DNA from: CAZYQW01 sp964649825
GTDB lineage: Bacteria; Planctomycetota; B15-G4; JADJEK01
DNA: 64,000 nucleotides
Assembly: GCA_964649825.1 (NCBI GenBank)
Contig: CAZYQW010000084.1
Coordinates: forward strand, 62,001 to 126,000
Reading direction: 5' to 3'
The notes under the pieces were generated by a model. The model ran no database searches and was not told the DNA's origin. It saw only the letters and a list, made by a program, of their open reading frames with translations. The translations under genes and the position numbers were made by a program. Positions 16,140-24,953 of this stretch are shown here, in pieces; position 1 is the stretch's first letter; each line of letters opens with the position of its first letter.

Positions 16140-17723
16140 ATGAACATGAGACGAATCCATTGCTCGCTCGTTCTGCTCCTGGCCGCCGGGGCCGGGACCG
16201 CGTTCGCCCAAGGAACCAGCTTCTTCGTCGATGCGATCGGCGGCGTCGATGCCCCGGGCGGTGGCGGCGTGGCCTCCCCGTTCCTCACGATCGGCTACGC
16301 CCTCACGCAACCCTACACGTCGCCTCTCACGCTGAACCTCCAGCCCGGCGTCTACGCGAGCACGACGAACGGGGAGATCTTCCCGATCGTGCTGCCGCCG
16401 AACGTCACGGTGAAAGGGACGACGCCCTGCGGCGCGCGTCTCGACAACACCACCGTCCCACCGGTTCCGGGGTTCGCGCTGCGCGTCACGCTGTCGAACA
16501 GCGGCGACGCCTGCACGTTCCAGGATTTCCAAGTCGTCGGGAATCGCTCGGCGATCCGGATCCGCTCGATCGGCAGCGGTCCCCACCAGGCGATCGTGCA
16601 GCGCGTCGAGACGAGCATGAAAGGCGGCGGCTCGAGCCAGTCGCAGGGCATACTCGTCACATCCGAGACGTCGCTCATCTACCAGCAGCTCGAGTGCAAG
16701 GCGACCGACCACGACCGGAGCCTCACGTTGTCGTCGCAGGCACCGGGCGGACAACTCGTGGCGATCGTCGATCGTTGCCACTTCGGGACCTACGCGCCGA
16801 ACGTCCTGCCCGGCATCTCGATCCGCGCGGAGAACGCGCGCGACACCAGCCTCACGATGCTGCTCCAGAACACGTCGTTCAACGACCGCGTGCGCGGCGT
16901 CCAGACCGCGGCCGACCCGCTCGGGACGATGGCGAACCTGATGCAGCACGTCTCGGCGCGGAAGATCGGAACCCAGGTCGCGATCGGCGGAATCGGCATC
17001 GTCGACGTGGGCGGAGTGATCGAGGACTTGAACCTGTTGCCGAATCCGGCGCTGACGTGGCAGGTGGCCAACTGCGCGTTCTTCGACAACACCGTCGAGA
17101 TCGCGAGCTACTCCGCGAACACCCACTTCCTTACGACGAACCTCGTCCAGGACCCGGTCCTGCTGGCGGCTCCGGGGATGCAGATCACCGGCGACCCGCT
17201 CTGGGTCGACGCCCTCAACGACGACTTCCATCTCCTCCCGGGGAGCCCCTGCATCGACGCGGCGACGATCCTACCCGTGGCGGCCACCGACCAGGAGGGC
17301 GACAGCCGCACCACGTCGTGCGCCAACGTTCCGGACATCGGCGTCGACGAGACCTTCTTCTGGGACGCGTACGTCGGCATCGGCAGCGGGATCGCGAAGC
17401 TCGGCTCGACGCAGAGCGTGCGGTTCTACGGCGACGGCGGCTCGTTCGGGTTCTTCGCGTACGGGGCGCCCGACCTGACGGCGACGTGCACCGCGCCGAA
17501 GCTGCTCACGACGCCCACGCCAGTGTTCCTGATCAACGCGTTGCCGCTTCCCGGGTCGCCCGGGACGCGCGTCACCGCGACCTCGTCGATCCTGATCCCG
17601 TCGTCCCCGTCCCTGGCCGGCGTGACGGTGAGCTTCGGGTCGTTCTTCGTCGTCATCGGTCCCGGCGGCATCCCGGCGTCGTTCAACGGCGCGGAGCTCC
17701 GTCAGGTCACGCTCTGCCCGTAG
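16140..17723 (+). CDS. Secreted DUF1565-type parallel beta-helix protein
   Basis: A 527-residue exported protein. The signal peptide is residues 1-24, ending TAFAQG. The next part has the DUF1565 layout: FFVDAIGG, GGVASPFLTIGYAL, then LQPGVY, with beta-helix-like repeats to about residue 370 and LLPGSPCIDAA near its end. The last 140 residues form a separate all-beta region typical of secreted planctomycete proteins. Function is unknown; glycan or surface binding is a common guess. ATG 16140 has a GAGGT ribosome site 4 nt upstream; ATG 16146 is an alternative. The gene is single and is followed by a terminator-like hairpin. Confidence 0.85.
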   Translation: MNMRRIHCSLVLLLAAGAGTAFAQGTSFFVDAIGGVDAPGGGGVASPFLTIGYALTQPYTSPLTLNLQPGVYASTTNGEIFPIVLPPNVTVKGTTPCGARLDNTTVPPVPGFALRVTLSNSGDACTFQDFQVVGNRSAIRIRSIGSGPHQAIVQRVETSMKGGGSSQSQGILVTSETSLIYQQLECKATDHDRSLTLSSQAPGGQLVAIVDRCHFGTYAPNVLPGISIRAENARDTSLTMLLQNTSFNDRVRGVQTAADPLGTMANLMQHVSARKIGTQVAIGGIGIVDVGGVIEDLNLLPNPALTWQVANCAFFDNTVEIASYSANTHFLTTNLVQDPVLLAAPGMQITGDPLWVDALNDDFHLLPGSPCIDAATILPVAATDQEGDSRTTSCANVPDIGVDETFFWDAYVGIGSGIAKLGSTQSVRFYGDGGSFGFFAYGAPDLTATCTAPKLLTTPTPVFLINALPLPGSPGTRVTATSSILIPSSPSLAGVTVSFGSFFVVIGPGGIPASFNGAELRQVTLCP

Positions 17724-17738
17724 CGGAGTCGCGGCCGC

Positions 17739-17759
17739 GCTCGCCGCCGGTCGGCGAGC
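17739..17759 (+). terminator. Hairpin after the DUF1565 gene
   Basis: GCTCGCCG and CGGCGAGC form a perfect 8-bp stem with a 5-nt loop, 16 bp after the stop. The following sequence has only a short T run (TTT), so it is a GC-type terminator candidate. Confidence 0.5.
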
Positions 17760-17790
17760 CGCCGGGTTTGTCGCGGTGCCGGTCGATCTC

Positions 17791-17796
17791 TACAGT
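17791..17796 (+). promoter_or_regulatory. Candidate -10 element directly before the TIGR00300 gene
   Basis: TACAGT ends 6 nt before ATG 17803, and no Shine-Dalgarno is present. This is the same arrangement as at hemE and supports a leaderless start at 17803. Confidence 0.4.
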
Positions 17797-17802
17797 TCCG
17801 CC

Positions 17803-19068
17803 ATGGCACCGCGAACCGATTCCACCCGCCGTTCCGTCCGCGTGATCGCGGAGGGGCACCTCATCGATACGGGGCTGCTGTCGCGTTTCTTCGGCGTGAT
17901 CATCGAGGCGGGCGGAAGCTACGAGATCGTCCGCTTCGACGTCGGGCGGACGAAGCGCGACTTCTCGAGCGTCGAGCTCGACGTCGTGGCGGCGAGCGCG
18001 GCGGCGCGGGCGCGGATCGTCGACAACCTCAACCAGCTCGGCGCGCGGCTGAAGGACGAACGCGAGGTCGAGCTCCGCGCGGTCGCGAAGAACGGCGTCG
18101 CTCCGGACGGGTTCTACGCGACCACGCACCATCGCACCAAGGTGCGGCACGGGGGCCGAACGATCGACGTCGCGGATCAGAGGATGGACGCGATGATCGT
18201 CGTGGACGGACGTCGAGCCCGCTGCGTCCTGATGCGGGACCTGAAGCGCGGCGACCGCGTCGTGTGCGGCGTGACCGGCGTCGAGGCAACGCCACCGTTC
18301 GAGACGCGGCGCGCCGACGCGTTCTCCTTCATGCGCTCGGTGAGTTCTTCGGAGCGCGCGGTCGAGGTGAAGGCGCGCGAGATCGCGGCCATGATCCGGC
18401 GGGTCCGCGCCGGCGGGAAGAAGGTGGTCGCGGTTCCGGGACCGGTCGTCATCCACACCGGCGGAGCGAAGAGCTTCGCGCGACTCATCGACCGCGGGTG
18501 GGTGGACGTCGTCCTGTCGGGGAACGCCCTCGCCGTCCATGACGTCGAGCTCGCGATGTTCGGTACGTCGCTTGGGATCGACATCGCGAAGGGAGTGGCG
18601 GCTCGCGAAGGCCACATGAACCACCTGCGCGCCATCAACGCGGTGCGCGCGGCCGGCTCGATCGCCAAAGCGGTCGAGAACGGGACGATCCGGAGCGGCA
18701 TTTTCCGCGCGTGCGTCGCGAACCGCGTCCCGTTCGTCCTCGCGGGTTCGATCCGCGACGATGGTCCGCTCCCCGACACCGAAATGGACCTGGTCGCCGC
18801 GCAGCGGGAATACGCGCGGCATCTGAAGGACGCCGGCATGATCCTCATCCTCGCGTCGATGCTCCACGGCATCGGCGTTGGAAACATGACGCCCTCCGAA
18901 GTGGTCCTCGTCTGCGTCGACATCCATCAGGGGGTCGTGACGAAGCTCGCCGACCGCGGGTCGGCGCAGGCGATCGGGGTGGTGACCGACGTCTCGGCGT
19001 TCCTGCACCGGCTGGACGCGGAGCTGAAGTCGAAAGGAGGCGCGCGGCGCCGAGGAGGTCGAAGGTGA
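17803..19068 (+). CDS. TIGR00300 family protein (LOR/SDH-type, ornithine cyclodeaminase-like)
   Basis: A 421-residue protein of the conserved TIGR00300 family. Members include the archaeal-type NAD-dependent ornithine cyclodeaminase, which turns ornithine into proline plus ammonia, and the C-terminal domain of cyanobacterial arginine-degrading enzymes. Seen: GHLIDTGLL near the start, the central FSFMRSVSSSERAVEV stretch, VVAVPGPVVIHTGG (about 215-228), and GSIRDDGPLPD (about 317-327). The N-terminal third is the LOR/SDH conserved region. ATG 17803 is preferred over GTG 17776 because of the promoter element. Its stop overlaps the next GTG start (GTGA), tying it to a prolyl-peptidase gene. Activity is assigned by family, not by residues. 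Confidence 0.85.
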   Translation: MAPRTDSTRRSVRVIAEGHLIDTGLLSRFFGVIIEAGGSYEIVRFDVGRTKRDFSSVELDVVAASAAARARIVDNLNQLGARLKDEREVELRAVAKNGVAPDGFYATTHHRTKVRHGGRTIDVADQRMDAMIVVDGRRARCVLMRDLKRGDRVVCGVTGVEATPPFETRRADAFSFMRSVSSSERAVEVKAREIAAMIRRVRAGGKKVVAVPGPVVIHTGGAKSFARLIDRGWVDVVLSGNALAVHDVELAMFGTSLGIDIAKGVAAREGHMNHLRAINAVRAAGSIAKAVENGTIRSGIFRACVANRVPFVLAGSIRDDGPLPDTEMDLVAAQREYARHLKDAGMILILASMLHGIGVGNMTPSEVVLVCVDIHQGVVTKLADRGSAQAIGVVTDVSAFLHRLDAELKSKGGARRRGGRR

Positions 19069-20888
19069 GCCGACGTCTCGTTCCTCTCGAGGATTTCTTC
19101 CGCAAGCCCGAAGTCGTCCGGCTGCGGCTCTCGCCGGACGGGGGGCGACTGGCGTACCTGAAGCCGTGGAAGCGCCGCCTGAACGTGTTCGTTCGAGCGG
19201 CCGAGGGCGGCGAGGAGACCCGCCTCACGAGCGCCGAGGAGCGTGACGTCGGCGGGTTCATCTGGGTGGACGACGGGCGCATCGTGTACGCGCAGGACAA
19301 GGGCGGCGACGAGAACGACCGTCTGTTCGCCGTCGACGTCGATGGAAGGAACGTCCGCGACTTGACGCCCTTCGACGACGTGAAGTGCGGGATCGTCGAC
19401 GACCTCGAGGAAGTCGAGGGCGAGATCCTCTTCCGAATGAACCAGCGCGACAAGCGAGTGTTCGACGTCTACCGCCTCGACACGCGCACGGGCAACATGC
19501 GCCTGGTTGCCGAGAATCCGGGCAACGTCCAGTCCTGGATCACCGATCACGCCGGCGCGCTGCGCCTCGCGACCACGACCGACGGCGTGAACACGAGCAT
19601 TCTCTACCGCGAGACCGAGGTCGACTCGTTCCGCGTGGTCGCGACGTACAACTTCAAGGAGAGCGCGTCGCCGCTCTTCTTCACGTTCGACAACGAGCGG
19701 CTCTACGTCTCGTCGAACGTGGGGCGGGACAAGGCTGCGATCTTCGAGTACGACCCGCGGACCGGGAAGGAGGCCGATCTCGTCTTCGAGCACGGCGAGG
19801 TCGACGTCGACAGCCTCCTCGCGTCGCGCCATCGGAAGCGGATCACCGGGGTCGCGTTCGAGACCGACCGCCTCGGCTATCGCTTCTTCGACGAGGCGCG
19901 GGCGAGGATCCAGGACGTCCTCGATGAACGGTTCGCGGGATACGACAACCGCGTCGTTTCCCACGCGAAGGACGAGAGTCGTTTCGTCATCCACTCCGGG
20001 AGCGACCGGACGCGCGGTTCGTTCCACCTGCTCGACGCCGAGTCGCTCGCGCTCGCTCCTCTCTTCGAGCTCTCGCCTTGGCTCGACGAGTCCGAGATGG
20101 CCGAGATGCGGCCGATCCGCTACACGGCGCGCGACGGACTCGAGATCCGGGGTTACATCACGCTGCCTCCCGAGGTCGAGCCGAGGGACCTTCCGCTCGT
20201 GGTCCACCCCCACGGCGGGCCGTGGGCGCGCGACTCGTTCGGCTTCAACCCCGAGGTACAGTTCCTCGCGAACCGGGGTTACGCGGTCCTGCAGATGAAC
20301 TTCCGCGGCTCGACGGGCTTCGGGCGGCGTTTCATGGAGGCGAGCTTCGGGCAGTGGGGGCGATCGATGCAGGACGACGTGAGCGACGGCGTCCGATTCG
20401 CCGTCGAGGAAGGGTTCGCCGATCCGAAACGCGTCGCGATCTACGGCGCGAGCTACGGCGGCTACGCGACGCTGGCCGGCGTCACGCAGACGCCCGAGCT
20501 GTACGCGTGCGCGGTCAGCTACGTCGGCGTGTCGAACCTCTTCACGTGGATCGCGTCCATCCCGCCGTACTGGACGCAGTACCTCGAGATGATCCACGAG
20601 ATGGTAGGCCACCCCGAGCGCGATCGAGAGCGCTTCGAGGCGCACTCGCCGCTGTTCAATGTCGGCCGGATCCGATGTCCACTGCTCGTCGCGCAGGGTG
20701 CGAACGACCCGCGCGTGCGCAAGGAGGAGTCGGATCAGATCGTCGCGGCGCTTCGCGCGCGCGGAATCGAATGCGAGTACGTCCTGAAGGAGAACGAGGG
20801 GCACGGCTTCTCGAACGAGGAGAACCAGTTCGAGTTCTACCGCCGTATGGAGGAGTTCCTCGATCGGCACGTCGGCGCCGCGCACTGA
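19065..20888 (+). CDS. S9-family prolyl oligopeptidase
   Basis: A 607-residue serine peptidase with a seven-bladed propeller N-terminal part (about 1-360) and a C-terminal alpha/beta-hydrolase domain. The catalytic triad is visible: Ser463 in YGASYGGYA, Asp548 in GANDPRV and His580 in NEGHGF. The oxyanion region HPHGGPWARD is present. No signal peptide is seen, so it is likely cytosolic. It starts at GTG 19065 with GAGGAGG about 7 nt upstream and overlaps the TIGR00300 stop. The pairing suggests joint use in proline or peptide catabolism (inference). Exact specificity (acylaminoacyl, dipeptidyl or prolyl) is not decided by these motifs. Confidence 0.92.
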   Translation: MSRRLVPLEDFFRKPEVVRLRLSPDGGRLAYLKPWKRRLNVFVRAAEGGEETRLTSAEERDVGGFIWVDDGRIVYAQDKGGDENDRLFAVDVDGRNVRDLTPFDDVKCGIVDDLEEVEGEILFRMNQRDKRVFDVYRLDTRTGNMRLVAENPGNVQSWITDHAGALRLATTTDGVNTSILYRETEVDSFRVVATYNFKESASPLFFTFDNERLYVSSNVGRDKAAIFEYDPRTGKEADLVFEHGEVDVDSLLASRHRKRITGVAFETDRLGYRFFDEARARIQDVLDERFAGYDNRVVSHAKDESRFVIHSGSDRTRGSFHLLDAESLALAPLFELSPWLDESEMAEMRPIRYTARDGLEIRGYITLPPEVEPRDLPLVVHPHGGPWARDSFGFNPEVQFLANRGYAVLQMNFRGSTGFGRRFMEASFGQWGRSMQDDVSDGVRFAVEEGFADPKRVAIYGASYGGYATLAGVTQTPELYACAVSYVGVSNLFTWIASIPPYWTQYLEMIHEMVGHPERDRERFEAHSPLFNVGRIRCPLLVAQGANDPRVRKEESDQIVAALRARGIECEYVLKENEGHGFSNEENQFEFYRRMEEFLDRHVGAAH

Positions 20889-20909
20889 CGCGGGACGGGT
20901 CGGACCGCC

Positions 20910-22190
20910 TCAACCATCGGTGGTGCGGCGTCGTTTGTGTTCGACGGCGCGCGGCGCGAACGGAGGCCAGTAGCCCATCCGTTCCAGGGCGTGGAGCTCG
21001 GCGACGCCGAGCTTCGCTCGCCAGGGCGGGATCGGCGTGGGCCTGCGCTCGCGCGCCTCCTGGATCCGCGACTGAAGCACCTCGACTGCCTCGTCGCCGC
21101 GCCACGTCCCGATCAGATTCGTCTCGGCGTAGGGGTCCTTGAACCGCTGGAATGCCTCGATGCCCGAGTCCGCGTCCGCGCCGCGCTCGATCAGCACGTA
21201 GGTCGCGCCCGCGGAGCCGAGCCGGCAGATCGGGTGCGGGTCGTTCGGCTCGATCCACTCGATCGGCGCCGAGCCCGAGAACCAGAAGCCGGTGTAGAGC
21301 GGTTTCTCGGGCGGAGCGACGAGGGAGCGCCCCGGCGACTGGACGAAGCCGTGCATCATGAAGACGTCGAGGACCGTCGGCACGAGGTCGATCGTCGAGC
21401 ACGGTCCCATGCGTTCCTCGCCGTAGGCGGTGCCGACCGGGGTCTGGAAGATCATCGGCACGCTCATGCTCGCCCTCGTCCAGGTATGCGTGCCGCACGC
21501 GATGATGAACGTCGATTCGAACCTCCGCGCCCGTTTCAATCCATCGACCACGCCTCCCACGAGACGATCGAACGTGCGCCCCGGGTTCGTGTTCTCGTCC
21601 GGCTCGGTCTCCGGGTTGGGGGAGTAATGGACCCACAGGAAGAACTCACCCGACTCGAGGGTGCCGATCCACTTGCCCGCGTTGTCGGCCAGCGTTGCCG
21701 CGTTCAGCTTCGGGTCCTCATACGAGAAGTCGAGCCCGTCGCCGAGCCCGTTCTGCCAGAGGAGCGGCACGTTCGTCAGCGCCGCGGTCGTGTATTGGCG
21801 CGCCTTGAAGCACTCGCCGAGCGTCGTGAGGCGCGGGTTCGCGCGATACTCGTAGCTGTAGAGCCCGTGCGTCGACGGGAGCTGACCGGTGAGGAGCGAC
21901 GCGGTAGCGGCCGGCGCGCGATCCGACGCCGCGAACGCGTGATGGACCAGGATCCCACGGTTGGCGAGCGCGTCGATCGCGGGGAGGAACTCGGCTCGCG
22001 CGTCGTACAGGTGGACGTCGCGGGACTCGATGGCATCCATCGTGACGAGCACGCAGTTCGCCGCGAGGCGCGTGGCGTCGGGCGCCGCGTAGTCGCCGCC
22101 GTCGGGGTCGAGGAAGCACTTTGCGACGATCAGCACGGGCCCGAGGAGCGCGAGCGCGAGAACCAACCGACGTCCGGCCCGGGGGCTCAC
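20910..22190 (-). CDS. Sulfatase-fold protein lacking catalytic residues
   Basis: A 426-residue alkaline-phosphatase-superfamily protein with an N-terminal hydrophobic anchor (about 8-24). The fold is recognisable from VLVTMDAIESRD (47-58), LLTGQLPSTHGL and late SVPMIF. The nucleophile block that reads TPTSHASL in its upstream neighbour here reads APAATASL, so the Thr position is Ala92. The metal-binding DHGE motif is replaced by CGTHTW. It is therefore probably inactive as a hydrolase, and may bind ligand or support its partner. GTG 22190 overlaps the stop of the active-looking sulfatase (GTGA), so the two should be made together. The last residues are Arg/Lys-rich. Confidence 0.82.
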   Translation of the reverse strand: MSPRAGRRLVLALALLGPVLIVAKCFLDPDGGDYAAPDATRLAANCVLVTMDAIESRDVHLYDARAEFLPAIDALANRGILVHHAFAASDRAPAATASLLTGQLPSTHGLYSYEYRANPRLTTLGECFKARQYTTAALTNVPLLWQNGLGDGLDFSYEDPKLNAATLADNAGKWIGTLESGEFFLWVHYSPNPETEPDENTNPGRTFDRLVGGVVDGLKRARRFESTFIIACGTHTWTRASMSVPMIFQTPVGTAYGEERMGPCSTIDLVPTVLDVFMMHGFVQSPGRSLVAPPEKPLYTGFWFSGSAPIEWIEPNDPHPICRLGSAGATYVLIERGADADSGIEAFQRFKDPYAETNLIGTWRGDEAVEVLQSRIQEARERRPTPIPPWRAKLGVAELHALERMGYWPPFAPRAVEHKRRRTTDG

Positions 22191-23644
22191 CGCAGATACC
22201 CTAGCTGGCGCAAGATCTCCTTCTGCTCGTCGGTCAGCGCCATCGGATCCATGGTTGGCTCGAGCGCCGCGATCCGCTCGACGGCTTCGTCGTAGGCGCG
22301 GCGCGCGGCGACGGCCTGGACCGAGTCCGGCGACCACCGATCGGTGCGCTCGGCCGGCTCCGCGTCGCGATCGTAGAACGCGGCCCGATCCTCGGCCGTC
22401 TCCACGACGAGCCGGGCGTTGGGAAAGCGGAGCGAACGGCGGCGACCGATCTGGTCGGGCGTGAACTTCCGGTCGGGGTTGCGGTCGTCCCGGTCCTGCC
22501 CCTGACGTTCCGAGAAGGCGAACGGCTTGACCTCGCGCCCGTGTTCGATCGCGGGGCGAAGAGAGAGGCCCTGCATGCCGGACGCCACCGGGACGCCGGC
22601 GTAATCGAGAATGGTCGGCACCACGTCGACGAGCTCCGCGATCGGTTCGACGACCGAGCCGCCGAACCGGCCGTCCGGGAATCGCACCAGCAGCGGCACG
22701 CGCGTCACGGCGTCGAACAGATACGGATCGTGGGAGAACCACTCGGCGTCGAACTCGTCGAACGCCTCGCCATGGTCGGCGGTGACGACGAGGATGACGT
22801 CGTCGAGGCGGCCCGTCGCGCGGAGGTGATCGACGAGGCGTCCGACCTCGCGATCGAGCTCGGCAAGACCGGAGTCGTAGCGGTCCTCGAGGAGCTGCGC
22901 GTGGGCCGCGCCGAGGCTGGACTGCGCGCGCGCGGCGGCCGAGAGGCGGTAGTCGCCCTGCGAGTTCCCGAACCTCGTCCGTCGGTCCGGGCCGAACTTC
23001 CACTCGGCGGCGAAGACGCCGAACGGCCGGTGCGCGTCGTAGACGTGCACCCATCCGAAGAACGGGCGGTCGTCCTCCTGGTCGAGCCAGGCCGTCACGC
23101 GGTCGAGGACGGCGCGGGCCGGAGCGATCGGATAGTCGTTCGCCGGGTCGTCGTCGATCCGGGTGCGGAACTCTCCCTCGTTGCGCATCTCGACCACGCG
23201 TTCGAAACCCTGGTCGAGCGCGTTCGTGGTTCCCATCGCCAGGGGGCTGAAGCTCGCCGTCCGATAACCGAGCTCGCCGAACGCCTCCGCCACCGTCACC
23301 ACCTCCGTGGGGAGTCGGTAGTTCCACCAGCGCAGCCCGTGCGAGGTGACGTAGCGCGACGAGAGGAGCGAAGCATGCGACGTCGGAGTGAACGACGACT
23401 GCGCGAACGCGCGTACGAATCGAACCGACTCGCGCGCCAGCGCGTCGAGGTTCGGCGTCGTGTCGCGATCGTACCCATAGCAGCCGAGCCGGTCGGCGCG
23501 GACCGTGTCGAGGGTGACCAGAAGGACCGACGGGCGCTCGAAGACGATTCCTGGCTGCGGTTCGTCGCGCGACGAGCAGCCGACCAGGAGCATAAGCGCG
23601 ACCGGCGCGAGCGGCCGAGGTCGAGCTCTGCGTCGCGCCGTCAT
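22187..23644 (-). CDS. Sulfatase-family lipoprotein hydrolase
   Basis: A 485-residue alkaline-phosphatase-superfamily enzyme. It has a lipoprotein signal ending LLVGC (Cys23), so it should be held at the periplasmic side of a membrane. Seen: LVTLDTVRADRLGCYGY with metal Asp46, the nucleophile block SFTPTSHASLLS with Thr86 as candidate nucleophile (no formylglycine-type CxPxR), and VVTADHGEAF for the second metal. These fit phosphodiesterase, phosphotransfer or sulfatase chemistry; the substrate is unknown. ATG 23644 overlaps the glycosyltransferase stop (ATGA), and an earlier ATG at 23674 is less likely. Operon context points to modification of a surface glycan or lipid A-like structure. Confidence 0.9.
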   Translation of the reverse strand: MTARRRARPRPLAPVALMLLVGCSSRDEPQPGIVFERPSVLLVTLDTVRADRLGCYGYDRDTTPNLDALARESVRFVRAFAQSSFTPTSHASLLSSRYVTSHGLRWWNYRLPTEVVTVAEAFGELGYRTASFSPLAMGTTNALDQGFERVVEMRNEGEFRTRIDDDPANDYPIAPARAVLDRVTAWLDQEDDRPFFGWVHVYDAHRPFGVFAAEWKFGPDRRTRFGNSQGDYRLSAAARAQSSLGAAHAQLLEDRYDSGLAELDREVGRLVDHLRATGRLDDVILVVTADHGEAFDEFDAEWFSHDPYLFDAVTRVPLLVRFPDGRFGGSVVEPIAELVDVVPTILDYAGVPVASGMQGLSLRPAIEHGREVKPFAFSERQGQDRDDRNPDRKFTPDQIGRRRSLRFPNARLVVETAEDRAAFYDRDAEPAERTDRWSPDSVQAVAARRAYDEAVERIAALEPTMDPMALTDEQKEILRQLGYLR

Positions 23645-24777
23645 CTCGTGTCGTGCCGAGCGAGATCGAGACATCGGAGGAGCGCGTCGTGGACCCGGCC
23701 CACCGGGATCGTGTTCATGCAGTTCGGATCCTTGTCGCAGGCCGTGAGATAGCAGCCGAGGCAGTCCATCTCGTCGGAGGTGATCTTCTCGCCCCGATCG
23801 TAGAGGTCGATCTCCGGCGCGGAGGTCGGGCCGAAGAGGACGGTGGTCGGCTTGCCGAGCGCGACGGCGATCTGCATCGCCAACGTGTCTCCGGTGAGGA
23901 CGGCGTCGCAACGGCCGACGAGCGCACAGAACGTACGCAGCGGGTTCTCCGTTCCACCGTCGATGACACGATCGCCGAGGCTCGCGACGAGCCGGCGGTT
24001 GCGCTCCCGCTCATCCGGTCCGCCGAGCAGCAGCACGCGAGCGCCGCGTCTTTCCACGATCCCCGCGATCAGGGCGGCGAGGCGGTCCTCGGTCCACTTC
24101 TTGAGGGGCCAGCGATCGCCGGCTCCGGTGTTCACGCCGACGAGCTCGTCGGTCGATGACACGCCGCGATCGCGGACGAAGCGATCCGCCGCGTCGCGCT
24201 CGAGGTCGGTCAGGCACAGGATCATGCGCGGATCGGACGGCTCGATGCCGAGGATCTCGAACATCAGCTCCTGATACGTCCGTCGGTTGGCTCGTTTGAC
24301 TCGATCGTCGAGCCCCATCTCGAACCAGCCTCGCGCCGACTCGTGGAGCGGGATCGGCTTCTGATCGGGGCCGAGGCCGAAGCCGATGCGGCGCGTGGCG
24401 CGGGCGAGCGAGGCGAGGGCGCACGAGTCGGGGGAGACGTCGAGGTTCACGACGCGGTCGTACGACTCGGCCGCGACCTCGAGCGGCACGGCGCCGCCGA
24501 ACGGGACGATCCGGTCGACCGCCGGGTTGTGGAGGAGGAGCGGTACCGCGGCCGGAGCGGTCACCCACGTGACGTGGATCGGGCCGAGCGACTCGCGCAG
24601 GCCCGAGAGGATCGACGTCGTCCGCAGGACGTCCCCCGTCGCCGCGAGCTTGACGATCAGGACGCGCTCGCCGGTCGCCTCGAACCGATCGCACGCGTCG
24701 CACGTCACTCCGAGTCGCTTGTGAGGGCGGCACGGGCGATCTCCGATGAAGTGTCTGCAGTCCCGGCGCCAGTCCAT
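23641..24777 (-). CDS. Glycosyltransferase family 9 (heptosyltransferase-like)
   Basis: A 378-residue cytosolic GT-B enzyme of the ADP-heptose transferase group. Seen: KLAATGDVLRTT (43-54), VNTGAGDRWPLKKW near residue 220, and VLTGDTLAMQIAVALGKP followed by FGPT near 310-330. The N-terminus has four cysteines, Cys7, Cys16, Cys26 and Cys29 (GDRPC..HK..GVTC), and the C-terminus has a second Cys set (LGCYLTACDKDPNC); together they could bind a metal. It would add sugar to a core oligosaccharide. ATG 24777 was chosen because the conserved Cys region starts there; upstream codons look non-coding. It heads a three-gene overlapping operon with two sulfatase-like genes. Confidence 0.9.
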   Translation of the reverse strand: MDWRRDCRHFIGDRPCRPHKRLGVTCDACDRFEATGERVLIVKLAATGDVLRTTSILSGLRESLGPIHVTWVTAPAAVPLLLHNPAVDRIVPFGGAVPLEVAAESYDRVVNLDVSPDSCALASLARATRRIGFGLGPDQKPIPLHESARGWFEMGLDDRVKRANRRTYQELMFEILGIEPSDPRMILCLTDLERDAADRFVRDRGVSSTDELVGVNTGAGDRWPLKKWTEDRLAALIAGIVERRGARVLLLGGPDERERNRRLVASLGDRVIDGGTENPLRTFCALVGRCDAVLTGDTLAMQIAVALGKPTTVLFGPTSAPEIDLYDRGEKITSDEMDCLGCYLTACDKDPNCMNTIPVGRVHDALLRCLDLARHDTR

Positions 24778-24939
24778 TCGACGCGAACGACCCTCTGTCG
24801 CGGCGAGCCGGCCTCCCGCCGGAGCGCCACGAGCCTCGACCGGGCAACGATACCATTTCCGAACCGAAGGAAGCCCGTAGAGGGCCCAGTGCATCGAAAC
24901 AGTTCTGGTCGCGTGGCACGGTCGAGCCGGCGCGGACCC

Positions 24940-24945
24940 TAAGAT
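24940..24945 (+). promoter_or_regulatory. Candidate -10 element before the membrane glycosyltransferase gene
   Basis: TAAGAT ends 8 nt before ATG 24954, and there is no ribosome site. The spacing implies a transcription start at or within 1-2 nt of the ATG. Confidence 0.4.
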
Positions 24946-24953
24946 CAGAGATC

